From Byssochlamys sp. IMV 00236 (lineage: Eukaryota; Ascomycota; Eurotiomycetes; Eurotiales; Thermoascaceae): a stretch of 56,759 nt of DNA. The position numbers were made by a program, and so were the translations under genes. The notes under the pieces were generated by a model that saw only the letters and a list, made by a program, of their open reading frames with translations, had not been told where the DNA came from and ran no database searches. Position 1 is the stretch's first letter. Each line of letters opens with the position of its first letter. Positions 9,333 to 22,513 of the stretch are shown in pieces. The stretch is taken from contig MSJH02000715.1 in assembly GCA_001931875.2 (NCBI GenBank), forward strand, positions 1 through 56,759, in the 5' to 3' direction.

Positions 9333-12300
9333 CTAAATTTTTGCATCAACAAAGTCACTCCAACTCTTGACTTCATCAGGAATACCATTGCTATGTTCAA
9401 CTCTGTGCTTTACACATGATTCTGCAAATAATACTGCAACCTTGGAATCATTCAATAATGGAATACCAAAATCTACAGCTGCTCGACGACAGACATAGCC
9501 TTCATCCAATTGGTCTGGTGCACGAACCTTGGCCAGATGTATCACCAAATCAATTTGATTATCCTTGAACAACTTTCCAAGTTGTCTCTTATCTTCCGCA
9601 CATGAAGCGATCGGCAAACAAACAGAAGGAACGCCATTCTTGTCCATCACTGCTTTATCTTGTTCGGTAGGCACAAAGATAGGATGTCCAAGTTGATGAT
9701 GTAATGTTTTTGCTATAAATATATAATCGTTCATGTCTGTTACACGGTCTCCTCCAATCAACACACCAGTCCCTTGTTTAGGAATTCTAAAGTTTTGTGT
9801 TGCTTGTATGGCGGCCCAGAATGCTTGATGCTTGTCTTTACCAAAGCAGGCGACTTCTCCTGTAGATGCCATTTCGACTCCCAAGAAAGGATCAGCACCT
9901 TGCAAACGAGTCCAGGAGAATTGAGGTACTTTGATGGCTTGATAATCATATTCCTTTTTCATCAAATCGACTGCAGAAGGAACTCCCTTTTGGGCAAGAG
10001 CTCGTGTAGCCACATCGATAAAGTTAACGCCCAATACCTTGGATACAAATGGGAAGGAACGAGAGGCACGAAGATTACACTCGATGACCTTGAGTAAAGG
10101 TTCTTGCTGACCAGGGAGGTCTTGCTTGATAATCTGCATATTGAATGGTCCCGTGATCTGGAAGGCTTCAGCAACTTTGTCTGCAATATCCTTTAAACGA
10201 GCCATCGTCTGTTGAGAGAGGCCACGAGGAGGTAAGACCAAGGTAGCGTCACCAGAGTGCACACCAGCATTCTCGACGTGTTCCGAGACAGCGTGAACAA
10301 GGACGACACCATTGCTTGCAACACAGTCAACATCGATTTCTTGGGCATTCTCGATAAACTTTGTGATCACAACAGGGTGTAGAGGAGAAACACTTGTGGC
10401 ATAAGTAAGATTGTGTTTAAGTGCTTCAGGAGTATAGGCTACATTCATTGCTGCACCAGAGAGAACATAAGAAGGACGAACGAGAACTGGATAGCCTACG
10501 TCCTGTGCAAATTGGAATGCATCTTCCACGCTACTAAGTTCTTTCCAGGCAGGCTGATCTACGCCAATCTTGTCTAGCATCTTTGAGAATTGGAAGCGAT
10601 CCTCAGCGGCATCAATCATTACGGGAGAGGTACCAAGGATGTTGACCTTGTTCTGGTGTAACTTGAGAGCAATGTTCTGAGGCAGTTGACCACCCACACT
10701 CACTACAACGCCCTTGGCGCCTTCGAGTTCCGCAATATCCATCACACGCTCAAAGCTGAGTTCTTCAAAATACAAACGGTCGCACTCATCAAAGTCAGTC
10801 GATACAGTTTCTGGATTATAGTTTACCATGATTGTCTTTTCGCCAAGCTCACGCAAGGATCGTGTACAAGATACGCCACACCAATCAAACTCGACAGATG
10901 AACCAATACGGTAGACACCAGAGCCAAGAACCATAGTACCCTTATCTTCAAATGACACATCGTTCTTGGCTGCGTTGTAAGTTGTGTAAAGGTAGTTGGT
11001 GTGAGCAGGGAACTCGGCGGCCACGGTATCAATTCGTTTGACAATAGGCACGATACCATGTTGTTTACGTAATGCTCGGACTGAGAGCTCATCGGATCCA
11101 ATCAATTGAGCAATCTTGATATCAGCAAAACCAGTCTTCTTGGCCTCCAAGAGCAGATCAGCAGGAAATTGATTGAGTGGGATGTTTGCTTGTTCAGACA
11201 ACGTCAACTGAATATGAGCGATCTTTTGTAGCTTGTACAGGAACCATTTATCGATGTTGGTTAACTCGTTCAATTTGTCAACCGTGTATCGTTCACGGAT
11301 AGCCTTGTCCTTATTCAACATGACTTGACCAAGAGCAAATAAACGCTGATCAGTAGGGTTGCGAAGTACGTCATCAACGTCTTCAAACTCTTCAGGGAGA
11401 CCTTCAAATCCAAGGAAACGGGGATCAATTTGACGAATGGCCTTTTGCAAACTTTCTTCAAATGTTCTACCAACAGCCATAACTTCACCGACAGATTTCA
11501 TGGCAGAACCGATATGACGATCAACATACTGGAACTTGGCAAGATCCCAACGAGGGATTTTGGTTACGACGTAATCGAGAGCAGGTTCAAAGCAAGCTGT
11601 CGTTGTCTTGGTAACCGCATTTTGGAGACTAGGTAAGGTATGACCCAGTGCAATCTTGGCAGCAATAAAGGCAAGAGGATAACCAGTGGCTTTAGAAGCA
11701 AGAGCACTAGAACGACTCAGACGAGCATTGACTTCGATGACTCTGTATTCTAAGCTTCTAGGGTTGAGAGCATACTGAACGTTACATTCACCTACAACAC
11801 CTAAATGACGAATAATCTTGATGGCAGCTGTACGAAGCATATGATATTCTTCATCGCTTAATGTTTGAGAAGGAGCAACGACAATAGATTCACCGGTGTG
11901 AACACCCAAAGGATCAAAGTTTTCCATGTTACAAATAGTGATACAGTTATTGGCAGAGTCACGCATGACTTCATATTCAATCTCTTTCCAACCCTTCATT
12001 GATCTTTCTACCAATAATTGAGGAACAAGGGATAATGACTTGGTGGCTAATGAACGCAATTCAGCTTCATTATCGGCAAAACCAGAGCCAAGACCACCTA
12101 GTGCGTAGGCACAGCGGACAATGACAGGATAGCCAATCACACGGGCAGCCTCTAGTGCTTCTTCGACAGTTGAAACAGCGGTGGATTGGGCGACGGGAAT
12201 GTCAATTTCTATTCGAAAAGATAGAGATGTAAGATTATCTAATTTTGCTTATCAGTTCGGAGAATGAATTACCATTAAGCGCTTTGACAAACAAATCACG

Positions 12301-12836
12301 ATCCTCAGAGGTGATCAAGGTCTTGATGGGTGTACCAAGGACCTTGACGTTTAAGCGTTCGAGGATACCTGAGCGATCGAGCTCGATACCACAGTTTAAG
12401 GCTGTCTGACCACCGAATGTAAGCAAGATACCATCAGGACGCTCCTTTTCGAGGATGTGAGAGACATATTCACATGTGACAGGTAAGAAGTAGACTTTAT
12501 CAGCCAGAGTATGCGAAGTTTGGATTGTAGCAATGTTTGGATTCACGAGGATAGTTTGAATACCTGATTCACGCAAGGCTTTGATAGCTTGTGAACCTAA
12601 AAAATGAATTAGAAAATGAAAATCATTGTTTTTATTTTATATTTTATCTTGCCTGAATAATCAAATTCACCTGCTTGGCCGATACTGAGACCACCTGAGC
12701 CTACGACGAGAACTTTCTTGACATCTACAAGAGGCACATTGGAGAGTATTTCTTCAGACACCTTTACAGCAGCACCTTCACGGGAATTGACAAAGGGAGG
12801 AGGAGTAGAGAGAGGAATTGAATCAATGATATGCAT
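9333..12836 (-). CDS. CPA2: Carbamoyl-phosphate synthase, arginine-specific large subunit
   Basis: Exons 12836-12653, 12596-12273 and 12208-9333 encode 1127 aa, the usual size of a stand-alone large subunit. It makes carbamoyl phosphate from bicarbonate, ATP and ammonia supplied by the glutaminase small subunit. Two ATP-grasp synthetase halves are visible: '[20 protein letters not shown]' with '[12 protein letters not shown]' and '[12 protein letters not shown]', then '[20 protein letters not shown]' with '[14 protein letters not shown]' and '[15 protein letters not shown]'. A C-terminal MGS-like allosteric domain ends the protein. No dihydroorotase or aspartate transcarbamylase follows, so this is the arginine-pathway form, not the CAD/Ura2 fusion. 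The N-terminus shows no clear mitochondrial presequence. Intron 1 begins with GC (TCAG|GCAAGA) instead of GT, and no nearby GT restores the frame. Confidence 0.97.
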
Positions 12837-13810
12837 GTTGTTTTACTTGATTAAAATGTTATCAATATAAGTTTTATCGAATGCCAAAAGACCAGAAGTA
12901 ATTAAATAAAAAGCAATAGACATAAAAAAACTAGAAACAAGCTTCTTTCTCTTATTCTTGTTTTGTTTTTTAAGAAAAAAAAGAAAAAGAGAAAACAAAG
13001 GGTAAAGAACGGCCTTTTTATATACTAGTGACTTAAAGGTGAGTCATTCTTGTTCTTTTGTTTAAATCATCGGAGATCAATTAAGTCTATGACACATCCT
13101 GTTTACCCTCTCTCTCTCACTCTCTCTCTCTTATTTCAATTGACTCTAAATAGTATACTACTCTATGCATTCAAAAGAGCAGTACGAGTTACTATTGTTC
13201 TGCTCTAGCTATGTCAGCTTAATAACTACTGACATTAAAAGTGTTGTTGGGATGCCACCAACAGTCAAAAAGATAACAAATTAAAAGCCAGAAAGAAAAG
13301 TAGATCTCTCATCACATTGCTGTCTTTTGATAAACGAGTCCAAGATTGATCATATCCATTTTGGACTATTCTTTTTGACCAACATTCTATAGATGATTAA
13401 ATATCTCGAATCTAAAGTTCTATCAAGCTCTACTTTTGATGCATTAAGGAAACAGAATTAAATTTGATCCAACAAGGTGTAACTATATTTTCATAGTTTT
13501 ATGATGTGTATATACAGTCACAGGTACACACTAGTGTTGAACAAAATACACTGTAATCTGGGACTGCTCGGGCCATTTTCAACTGACAGATATATATAAA
13601 AGTAAAAAATATCAATCACTTGTAGTAACAGATATATTTCAAGTATTTGAGTCACTCTGTATACAAGTTGTTTATTAATTTCCTTGCGAGCTTTTAATAG
13701 TAGCTTTGCTGACAAGCCGATCATAGAAACAGAAATATTGAGAGAAATATGTGTAAAAAGAAGTATCAAGTTTATTGAAGCTTATTGTACTTTAGCATTA
13801 TGGGGTTTCT
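12837..13810. other. Intergenic region upstream of CPA2
   Basis: 974 bp holding the CPA2 promoter side (A/T tracts at 12960-13000) and a CT-dinucleotide tract at 13108-13131. The rest is AT-rich with only short frames. No gene seen. Confidence 0.5.
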
Positions 13811-14134
13811 TTAAATGGATGATGGTGCCTGGGGTGGTTTCTTCATTTTTCGTAGTTTTCTTAGTCTATTACGACGTAAACGATATGCTCCTCTTCTTCT
13901 TCTTCGTACCAGTACTGCCATCGATTCATTATCGGGATCACCCAAACTCATAACTTCATCGCTTTCACCAGAGCCTCCAGTAAGACTTAGATTATCAATA
14001 CCAGGAGATTGTTCATCGTTGGGAATACCAAAGCCTAATTCACCACCACTACGGCTACCTTGAGGAGAAGGAGTAGCAAAACCAATAGCGACAAGAGAAG
14101 CACAGATAGTAAGAAGAACAAGCTTGATTTGCAT
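13811..14134 (-). CDS. Small secreted precursor with polyarginine site and cationic tail
   Basis: I chose the ATG at 14134 because it starts a typical signal peptide ('MQIKLVLLTICASLVAIGFA'). The longer frame upstream would bury it. The 107-aa precursor then has a Gly/Ser/acidic middle (about residues 21-75, many Asp and Glu), a run of five Arg ('VRRRRRG'), and a 26-residue tail with about ten Arg/Lys and no acidic residue. This order (signal, acidic pro-part, basic cleavage site, cationic peptide) is that of peptides matured by Kex2-like proteases. The Arg run derives from an AGA/GAA triplet tract. No family recognised. Secretion is inferred, and cleavage and activity are untested. Confidence 0.6.
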   Translation of the reverse strand: MQIKLVLLTICASLVAIGFATPSPQGSRSGGELGFGIPNDEQSPGIDNLSLTGGSGESDEVMSLGDPDNESMAVLVRRRRRGAYRLRRNRLRKLRKMKKPPQAPSSI

Positions 14135-14481
14135 TTGAGTAAAAAAAAGCACAAGTTCAAACTGCTGTGAAAAATATTGTTCCTCTTTTATATTAATACA
14201 GACGCATGTAAACACTGCTGCCATGGTCATTTACTATTGGCTATGAGTACATTTCATCTTTCTTGGTTAGATGACTGTATCTGCTTCTCTCTATTTTGTT
14301 GATCAATAATTAATAAATGCATAAACTACAGAAAGTATATTAGCTGTATGCACATATCTGTCCTCTCCAAATCAAGAGAAAGGAAGCCTGTATCACATTG
14401 AAGTCGGAGTGAAGCCAACAAGTAAATGACTTGGACATGACTGACAAACTTGAATATTATTTTACAAAACTTGAATTTAAG
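14135..14481. promoter_or_regulatory. Divergent promoter region
   Basis: 347 bp between the start codons of the secreted precursor (-) and EMP24 (+). Both products enter the secretory pathway, and the region presumably drives both. No individual site could be assigned. Confidence 0.4.
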
Positions 14482-15295
14482 ATGAAGTTTTCAAACCAGG
14501 CAGCTGCTCCATTCCTTTTCACCATTTTACTTTGCTTAGGCAGTGTTTCCGCTTTAACTCTTGCCATTGAGCCTCACAAAAAGGAATGCTTCTTTGAGTA
14601 CATGAATCATGATGATTCAATGTCTATCACCTATCAAGTAAGAAACATCAAGGGATGTATGTCCTCATTAAACTCACATTCAATAGGTTGCTCACGGAGG
14701 AGACTATGATATTGACTTTTGGGTAATAAAAATAATAGCAATAATAACAAGTATTAAGTGTCTCTCTCTCCTTAAACACATATAGTTAACTAGTCCTCAA
14801 GACACGATCATGGCAACAGATTCTCATCATGACCAAGGCGCTTATACTATAACCGCCAAGGAAACTGGAAAGTATACCTTTTGTTTCTCTAATGAGAAAA
14901 CATCTCAATCCACCAAGGTGATCAGTTTTAACACGCGCGTTCACGAAAAGAGTACTGCAGGTAATAATAGCACTTAGCTTTACCACGAACCATATCCAAC
15001 ATCACTCCTAGTTCAAACCGATCCTTTGAAACATGAAATAGAAGAATTGGCAGATAGTATCTTTGCTATTAAATCAGCTCAAGAATACATTGTTGCCAGA
15101 GAACGTAGACACAGAGATAGTAAGTTAATATATGCACTTGTTTGTTTATGATGTAAACCGCTTTTATTAGCTGTTGAAAGTACCAATGCTCGTGTCAAGT
15201 GGTGGTCTATTGCTCAATTGGGTCTATTGATCACAGTCTGTTTCCTTCAAATTCATTATCTCAAGCATTTCTTTCAAACCAAAAGAACTGTTTAA
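14482..15295 (+). CDS. EMP24: p24 family ER-Golgi cargo receptor (Emp24/p24-beta type)
   Basis: Five exons (14482-14637, 14687-14722, 14786-14960, 15012-15119, 15171-15295) give 199 aa, the normal p24 length. An N-terminal signal peptide (to about residue 25) is followed by a GOLD domain beginning 'KKECFFEYM' with the second Cys in 'YTFCFSNEKT'. Then come a coiled-coil stalk with 'YIVARERRHRDTVESTNARV', the membrane segment after 'KWWSIAQLGLLITVCFLQ', and a short basic cytosolic tail ending 'FFQTKRTV'. The RERxHRxTxESTNxRVKWWS block is characteristic of Emp24. p24 proteins cycle in COPII/COPI vesicles and help sort GPI-anchored cargo. The start was chosen at the signal peptide; an in-frame ATG upstream (14431) is not needed. 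Confidence 0.93.
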
Positions 15296-15393
15296 GTAAC
15301 TCTTTATTACACAAATTTTTGTATTTTATTTTCAATAGACAATAAAAATGAAGAGGAGAAAAAGAGGAGGGAAAGTGAAAGAAAGCAATTGAT

Positions 15394-17913
15394 TTAAAAG
15401 GTTGTTGTTAATTTTTCATTTTGTTCAACAAGATTGGCCACTTTTTCAGAATATTGTAAAGAAAGTACTTGGAGTCTAGAAAGTTCAACTTGATGTAAGA
15501 CGACACATTGAGTAACTTGATCTAGTGACGCTGCTAATTCTTCATTGAAAATCATCTTTGCAACAATGGCAGAGACTGTGTTAATAGGCAAGTCAAACAT
15601 TTTGGATAATTGTGCTAATCCAACTGTGGAGTAGTAAGAAGCATACGTAAACAAGTATGTACGAAGCCCTTCTTCTTGAATCTTGCGCACAAGCATTTCT
15701 TTGATCTTGTTTGTTTCGGTCATCAAATCCCAAATCTTGATAGCCAAGATGTATTCCTTTGCCTTTTCCCATTCACCTGATGCTAAGGCTTTGGCAGCAC
15801 TCATGATATGATCTCTTGTATTCTCGGGTGGGCCACAGAATGCTTGACGTTCATTATAATCAAGTAATCTACGGAAGGGTCTAGAGATGAACTTTTTGTT
15901 ATTAGGTCCAGCCTGTGCTTGAGCAGGAATTTCTAAAAGCATAGAACATGTCAAAAAGATACATTCCAAAAGCTCCAAATTGATGTGCATATGGAAAGGC
16001 AATTGACGTTGACGTTCAGCAGCCTCAACATCCACAGTAGTAGGTTGGTTGAAGCGTTGAGTTTGAACACCTTGAGCCAAAAGTTCTTTAACACGACCAG
16101 ATCCTTGAATCTCAGAAAGGGTAGCATGGGATTCTTTGATCAAACCTTCACGGAAAGCGCAGATACCGAGTTGAACCATAGCACGATTATATAAGATTTG
16201 AGTGGCAATATCGGCTTGATGAATGGAATCTTGTACGTGGGACATTAATAATAAGTCACGGGCAGTGTAGTATTTCTTAAGAAGAGCATAGTGATAAATA
16301 TGACAAAGCATAGCACGGGTACGGAATACACTTGAAGTATCGTTATAGAGATAGTTGCAAAGCTGGTTGATCAACTCAGAGGGCTCTTCGGTAGTAGTAA
16401 CCTTGGTGACAACGTAGTCGGGTAAAAGCTTCTTACTGGCGATTTCGAGTGACTTGATGACGTTTTCAGGCTTGTAGTAGACATGATCTAACTTGCGGAA
16501 GATGACTCTAGGAATAGCAGATGTCATGTTGTATGTTTCAAGATAGAACTGAGAACGGTGTAACAAAGCATAGATGGCAGCTTCATCTCTAAGACGGTCA
16601 ATGTATTCAGTTGCATGAGGGTCAATATTTTGAAGAGACTTGTTAAATTCATCATCTAAGCGTTCGACAAAACTGACAATGGATCCTCTAAGTTTAATAA
16701 CCTCACCGGCTTTTGGAACGACGTCTCTATCTTCATTGTCAAGATCTTCTGCATCTTCGGTAACCATGAAGGATTTATTTGTTTCAAGCTCTTGAAGCAA
16801 GCTGTTGAATTCGTTGGTAGCAGACTTCCATGTAGCAACGTCCATGAAAGGAGCCTTGCCAACGTTAAGATCGAAACGAGAAGCAATAAGAGCTAATAAA
16901 ACAGAAATCTTTTGGAAGGGTGATTTTGCTTTCTCTAACAAAGATTCCAAAATGCTGATCTGTTCAACACGGTCTGTGTTCTATAAAATATTGCTATAAG
17001 CCCCATCCATTGCCATACATATATGTCATTCTTTACCTTTCTACCACGGCTTTCTAAAACTTCTCTTAAGCGAGCCAAAACATTTTCAGAGGTAAGATTG
17101 ACAATTGCTTTTCCTCCTGCACCAACAGCAGTAAAGCCATCTTCTTCCTCAGCAGTGATTTCCTTATGAGTTTCTTGGATTTCTCTACCTTCATCTTCAG
17201 CTTCTGATTCATCTCCAGGTTGCTCTTGTTCTTTCATGAATTCCTCAGGGTTCTGTTCAATAACATGTAAGTAAACTTTCATACCACATAAAGAAAAAGG
17301 CTTTACCTCTCTATAAGCAGTGACATATTCACCATATTGCTTAGAAAGCTTCTTGAGCTTCTGTCTCAAGTTGTTCATGGCCTTGGTATTGCTTGTGCTC
17401 TTCTTTTTGCCTTTATCTTTCTTGAGGCTTTCGGCTAACGAGTCTTCAAGCTCAACCATCAGTTTGACGTAAAACTTGGGCATAGGAATCTTGTTGAAAC
17501 CAGTTGTAGCTCTGGAGATGGTGACGGTAAGCTTGTCAAATTCTGTTTAACGTGGGTTAATGTCTCTTTTGGCACACGTCAAATTTTTTTCTTTATATTT
17601 CACCTGTGGCGATCAAGTTCCAGTCATTGTTCTTCTGACCATTTTCAATAGCCTTTACGGCATTTTCCATCTCTTCAAGTCTCTTATCCTTTTGGGATCT
17701 TGCTTGACGCTTTCTACTAGTTTCATCGTCAGAATCCTCGGAGTCGCTTCCACCTTTCAAGAAACGATTTTTGGGTTGATCTTGGGCGGCTTCAGAGTGA
17801 TAACTCTCTGCCTCAGAATCATACTCGGAATCACTTTGGGAATAGAGGGACTCGTTTTCAGAAGAGTCAGTCTCAGATTCAGTATCTGATGTAGAGCGGA
17901 AAAAACGAGACAT
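15394..17913 (-). CDS. NIP1: Translation initiation factor eIF3 subunit c
   Basis: Exons 17913-17604, 17542-17307, 17252-17037 and 16980-15394 encode 782 aa. The N-terminus is Ser/Asp/Glu-rich, as in Nip1, where this tail binds eIF1 and eIF5. The middle is alpha-helical ('IPMPKFYVKLMVELEDSL', 'VLARLREVLESRGRKNTDRV'). The C-terminal half holds the PCI region ('ATQILYNRAMVQLGICAFRE', 'LARQ'-type helices, winged-helix 'VGLAQLSKMFDLPINTVSAI'). eIF3c is a core scaffold of eIF3 and helps assemble the 43S pre-initiation complex in the cytoplasm. It is convergent with EMP24, with 98 bp between the stop codons. Confidence 0.96.
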
Positions 17914-18778
17914 TGTAATGAATAAGGGTTGTCTCTTACGGCAGTAAAGAAGGAAGCCTTTTGCTGCTAATTTTTTTTTTTCGTTTTATTTCAGCAAAAA
18001 ATTTTCAAGTCACGTGCATGTGGCGCTGTTATTTTACTGACCTTGTCTCTCTGTTGCTACAAAAAAAAACACTTGAGGGCTACTCTTATTGTATATCTCT
18101 AATGATATGTTGCTATACTATAAATTCATTTGATATAAATACCAGACAAGTGATTATTAGTTTGAAATAACATGGAGATATATTGCTGTAAGATGGGTTG
18201 CTCCAATAGCTGATTATTATACTTCAAAAGCATAATAGCTTCGTAAGGATCACTGCCAGTTTCTATAGGCATATTTTACATCTATCAGATGTGTATAGCT
18301 GGTGGCAAGTTTATAGATACGAAGAGCGCGTCTGTTGCTTATTAATAAAGAGCTGCTTCTTTTGAGTTTACTTTATATCCTGTTGATGTACCATTGTTGG
18401 GAAGAAATTCGTTCTTTATATAGTGTTGTGAATTTGTTTATCGAATCATGATATCCTTGATCTATAATAGAATACAAGTTACACTGATAACTTTCTTTTA
18501 TGCAACATATCTAAATTATATTCTATTTTCTATTTTTAATCAAGTATCATCACTCGATGTAGAACAGTTGCTCTTCCATAGTAACTGTCTTGTCTAACGA
18601 CCTATAACTAATGCAATTGCCTGGTGTCATTTTCAGCTGCGTATACCGAACTGCTGCGGTATAGTGGTAACTCATGGCACAGCGTTTGTGACTGTTGATA
18701 TCTCCATATAAATTATAAAAGTGTTGAAGGAAGCTTTTGCATATACCTTTTTTTTTTATCCTTGAACTGAACCAAAAA
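17914..18778. promoter_or_regulatory. Divergent region between NIP1 and RQC2
   Basis: 865 bp separating two translation-related genes read outward. T-rich and A-rich runs lie close to both ends (17970-17985, 18060-18070, 18750-18760). A CACGTG hexamer (E-box-type) occurs at 18011-18016. No further gene was supported. Confidence 0.4.
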
Positions 18779-21700
18779 ATGAAGCAACGTTTCAATGCTT
18801 TAGACATCCGTTCAACAGTTATGAACCTTAAAGAAAGGTAAACTAGAGTTAAAAAAAGAGAGAGAAAAAAACTGACAGCTAATTCGGGGAAAAGGCTGAT
18901 TGGTATCCGTTTACAAAATGTATATGACGTGAATGCCAAAACGTTCTTATTCAAGTTTGCCAAGGTATACTAAGGGAATATACCAATGACAAATATTGAA
19001 AGCTAACTTATACTTTTTTTTTTCTTAGCCTGACGATAAGGAACTCGTTTTAGTCGAGTCAGGTACTCGTATTCATACAACACAGTTTAGTCGAGAGAAA
19101 TCTGACATGCCATCACCTTTTTGTGCAAAGGTAAATATTTAAACATGGGAAGTTGTGTTGGATTGTATTAAACAGTCTTTTGAAGCTTCGTAAATGCCTC
19201 CGTACTCGTAGGTTGACCAATGTACGACAACTTGGCGTGGATCGTATTGTCGATTTTGAATTTGCTGGTGGTGAAAAGAGTTTAGGATATCACATCATTT
19301 GTGAATTTTACGCTTCCGTATGTTTCAAGAATAAAGGGATTATAAGAGTAATTAATAACAGATTTGTTATAGGGTAACATCATTTTGACGGATCATGAAT
19401 ATCGCATATTGGCATTACTCCGTACTGTCCAACCAACTGAGACGCTGAAGATGGCAGTAGGCGAGATTTACAATATCAAATCAGTCTTGGCCGACTTTAC
19501 AAAGGTGGATTCTGATCAGTTGAAGGAAGCCTTATCAGCAGCTGGACCAAAAGACAATTTGAAGAAGATACTCAACATTAAATTTGGTAAGTAGGCACAA
19601 CAATTCAAGCATCAACAAGTGATATTAATCATGAGTAGAATATGGCCCTGCTATGGTTGAACATATTATTATGGAATCTGAATTGGATCCAAACATGAAA
19701 GTTGCTTCTGATTTTGATACTTCTGAAAACTCACCCATGATGCATGCGCTACTTGAGGGATTCAAAAAGGCTGATGATATGATTCAGTCAACGAAAAATG
19801 CTGTTCCTAGGGGTTACATTATTCTAATGGATGATAAAAGGCCAAGTGATGATAAGGAAGACGCAATAGAAATGTAAGTGCCGAAATGATTCTTGACCAG
19901 GCTTTGCTCTAATTGAATGAATAGCTATGATGAATTTCACCCATTCTTATACAAGCAATTCACTCATCGAAAGTTCAAAGAGTATCCTACTTTTGATATG
20001 GCTGTAGACGAATTCTTCTCGTCAATTGAAGCACAGAAGCTTGAGCTGAAGACTCGTAAGCAAGAAGAAGCTGCATTAAAGAAATTGGAAGCAGTCAAAC
20101 AAGAACAAGAGAAGAGAGTGGAAAGTTTGCTTAATCAACAGCTTACCAACACGCGTAAAGCCGAACTTATTGAACTCAATCTTCAATACGTTGATGCCGC
20201 TATCACGATTATTCGAAACGCAGTTGCAAGTCAAATGGATTGGCAAGATTTGAATGATTTAGTCAAGGAAGAAAAAAGAAGAGGCAACCCTATCGCTTTG
20301 CTAATTGATACTTTAAAGTTGGATACAAACCAAATAACATTGGTTCTGACGTAAGAAAAAAAAAGTAGACAATATTGAATCTATACTTACTCCTTATCTT
20401 AGTGATCCTGATTATCATGAGGAGAGTGAAGATGAAGACGAAAAAGAAAAACCAAAGGAAACATTCAAAGTGGATGTCGATATTGGTTTGACAGCGTTTG
20501 CAAATGCTAGAAAATACTATGAACAAAAGAAATCAACGGCATCGAAACATGAAAAGACGATTGTAGCATCCACTAAAGCTTTAAAATCTGCTGAACGAAA
20601 GATTCGACAAGATCTCAAGGAAACCAAGATTACTGCCACAATCAGCAAGATTAGGAAGCCGTTTTGGTTTGAAAAGTTCATGTGGTTTATATCTACAGAA
20701 GGATACCTTGTCATTGCCGGTCGTGATATGCAACAAAACGAGATGCTGGTTAAACGTTATCTTTCAAAGGACGATGTTTATGTTCACGCTGACCTTCATG
20801 GAGCTGCTAGTGTGGTTGTCAAGAATAAGCCTCAGGCTAATGGTCAACCCATATCTCCAAGTACGCTTTATCAAGCGGGTATCATGTCTGTTTGCCAAAG
20901 TAAAGCCTGGGATTCCAAGGTTGTCACCAGCGCTTATTGGGTTTACCCAGATCAAGTATCAAAGTCTGCACCTACTGGTGAATATCTGACGACGGGTAGT
21001 TTCATGATTCGTGGCAAGAAGAACTTTTTGCCTCCTGTCCAGCTTGTCTACGGTTTTGGTTATTTATTCAAACTGGATGAATCCTCTATTGGTAATCATG
21101 TCAAACCTGCAAAAGAAAACGATCTATCCACTGAATATGACGATGATGTGCTTAAACCTGAGCAACCTGCCAAGATAGATAGTATTGAAGAAATAGACAA
21201 GTCCGATGTTGCTGAAAAGTCCAAAGAAGCAGAACCTAACGCGTCATCAGGTACACTATTAATTATGAGTTTATAGCGTCACAGAAAAAACTTATTCATT
21301 TTAGGTATTTCTATATCCAACAGCGAAAAATCTGTCAACGAAGAAGATAGTTCTTCTGATGATGACGATAGCGATGACAGCAGCAGCAGTAGCAGCGATG
21401 ATGAAAGCGCCTTCCCTGACACCAAACTCCAATCATTGCCAGTATCCAATCACGAAAACATCCCTGATGCTAGTAAATATGCTCTGGATGAATACGGCCA
21501 TGACTCTGACGAAGACCAGACTTCATCTGCACCTGATAGCGATAAGGCTCAGGCAAAGAAGAGATTTATTACCGCTAAAGAAAGACGTTTGATGAAGAAA
21601 CAAAACGCAACAGAAATAACCGAAGAAATAAGATTAAAGCAGCAAAAACAACAACAAAAACAGCAGAATAACGGCAAACAAAAGCAACAGGCTCCCGCTA

Positions 21701-22513
21701 AGCCCAGTGTGACTACACCTCCTTCATCTACGCGTGGACGTAAGGGCAAGGCTAAGAAGATTAAGGAAAAATATGCTGATCAAGATGAGGAAGAAAGACA
21801 ACTTCGTATGGAATTGCTTGGATCCAACAAAGGCCCACAACCCAAAGGCAAAAAGGCTAAACGTGAGGCAAAGGCAAAGGCAGAAAAGGCAGCCTTGGAG
21901 AAAGAACGCGCTCGAAAGGAGGCTGAAGAAAAGGCACGATTAGCACAGAGTCAGAAAGAAGAAGAAGAAAAAGAAAATGATGGGTCACTGGAAGTAGGTG
22001 AAGAAAAAGACAGTGATGTTATTCGACAGTTGCTCAAGGAAGAGAATATTACTATGTTAGAAGCTGATGAAATTGTAAGTAATGCTGCATTATATATATC
22101 ATTTGAATAACCAAACAAAAAACAAATAGGCAAATCTCTCTGCTTTGGATTCTCTGACAGGCAATCCTCTACCGGAAGATATTCTTCATTTTGCTATACC
22201 TGTTTGCGCTCCTTATCCAGCTATACAAAAGTATAAATATAAAGTAAAGCTAACACCAGGCTCATTGAAACGTGGAAAAGGTAAAGATAAGAAACTATTT
22301 ATGCTTTGGGATCATAGCTAATCATACTCTATATTAGCTGTTAAACAAGCACAATCTGTATTCCTTGCCCTATCAGATGCATCTGCCCGTGAAAAAGAGC
22401 TAATTAAAGGTGTCGCTGATATGGAAAATATCAATACAATGATGAGTAAAGTCAAAGTGTCTGCACCCAATCTTGAAACAAGCAAGCGAAAGAAAGGAAG
22501 TGGCCGAAAATAA
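18779..22513 (+). CDS. RQC2: Ribosome quality control complex subunit 2 (NEMF family)
   Basis: Eleven exons (18779-18837, 18895-18964, 19029-19130, 19186-19317, 19373-19586, 19639-19873, 19925-20350, 20403-21250, 21305-22074, 22130-22280, 22338-22513) give 1060 aa. Rqc2 binds stalled 60S subunits, recruits the ligase Ltn1 and directs C-terminal Ala/Thr tailing. Seen in order: an NFACT-N domain starting 'MKQRFNALD' with Asp9, and 'VDRI', whose Asp-Arg pair matches the yeast residues needed for tailing; a long coiled coil (about residues 340-430); the NFACT-R domain ('[20 protein letters not shown]', '[18 protein letters not shown]'); a Lys/Glu/Gln-rich linker; and the NFACT-C domain near the end ('[20 protein letters not shown]'). 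All conserved parts are present, so it should be functional. Confidence 0.95.

Noticed and set aside
13811..14230. 139-codon version of the secreted precursor
   Set aside because: The extra 32 residues are Cys- and Phe-rich without family signal and would hide a canonical signal peptide that starts at 14134.
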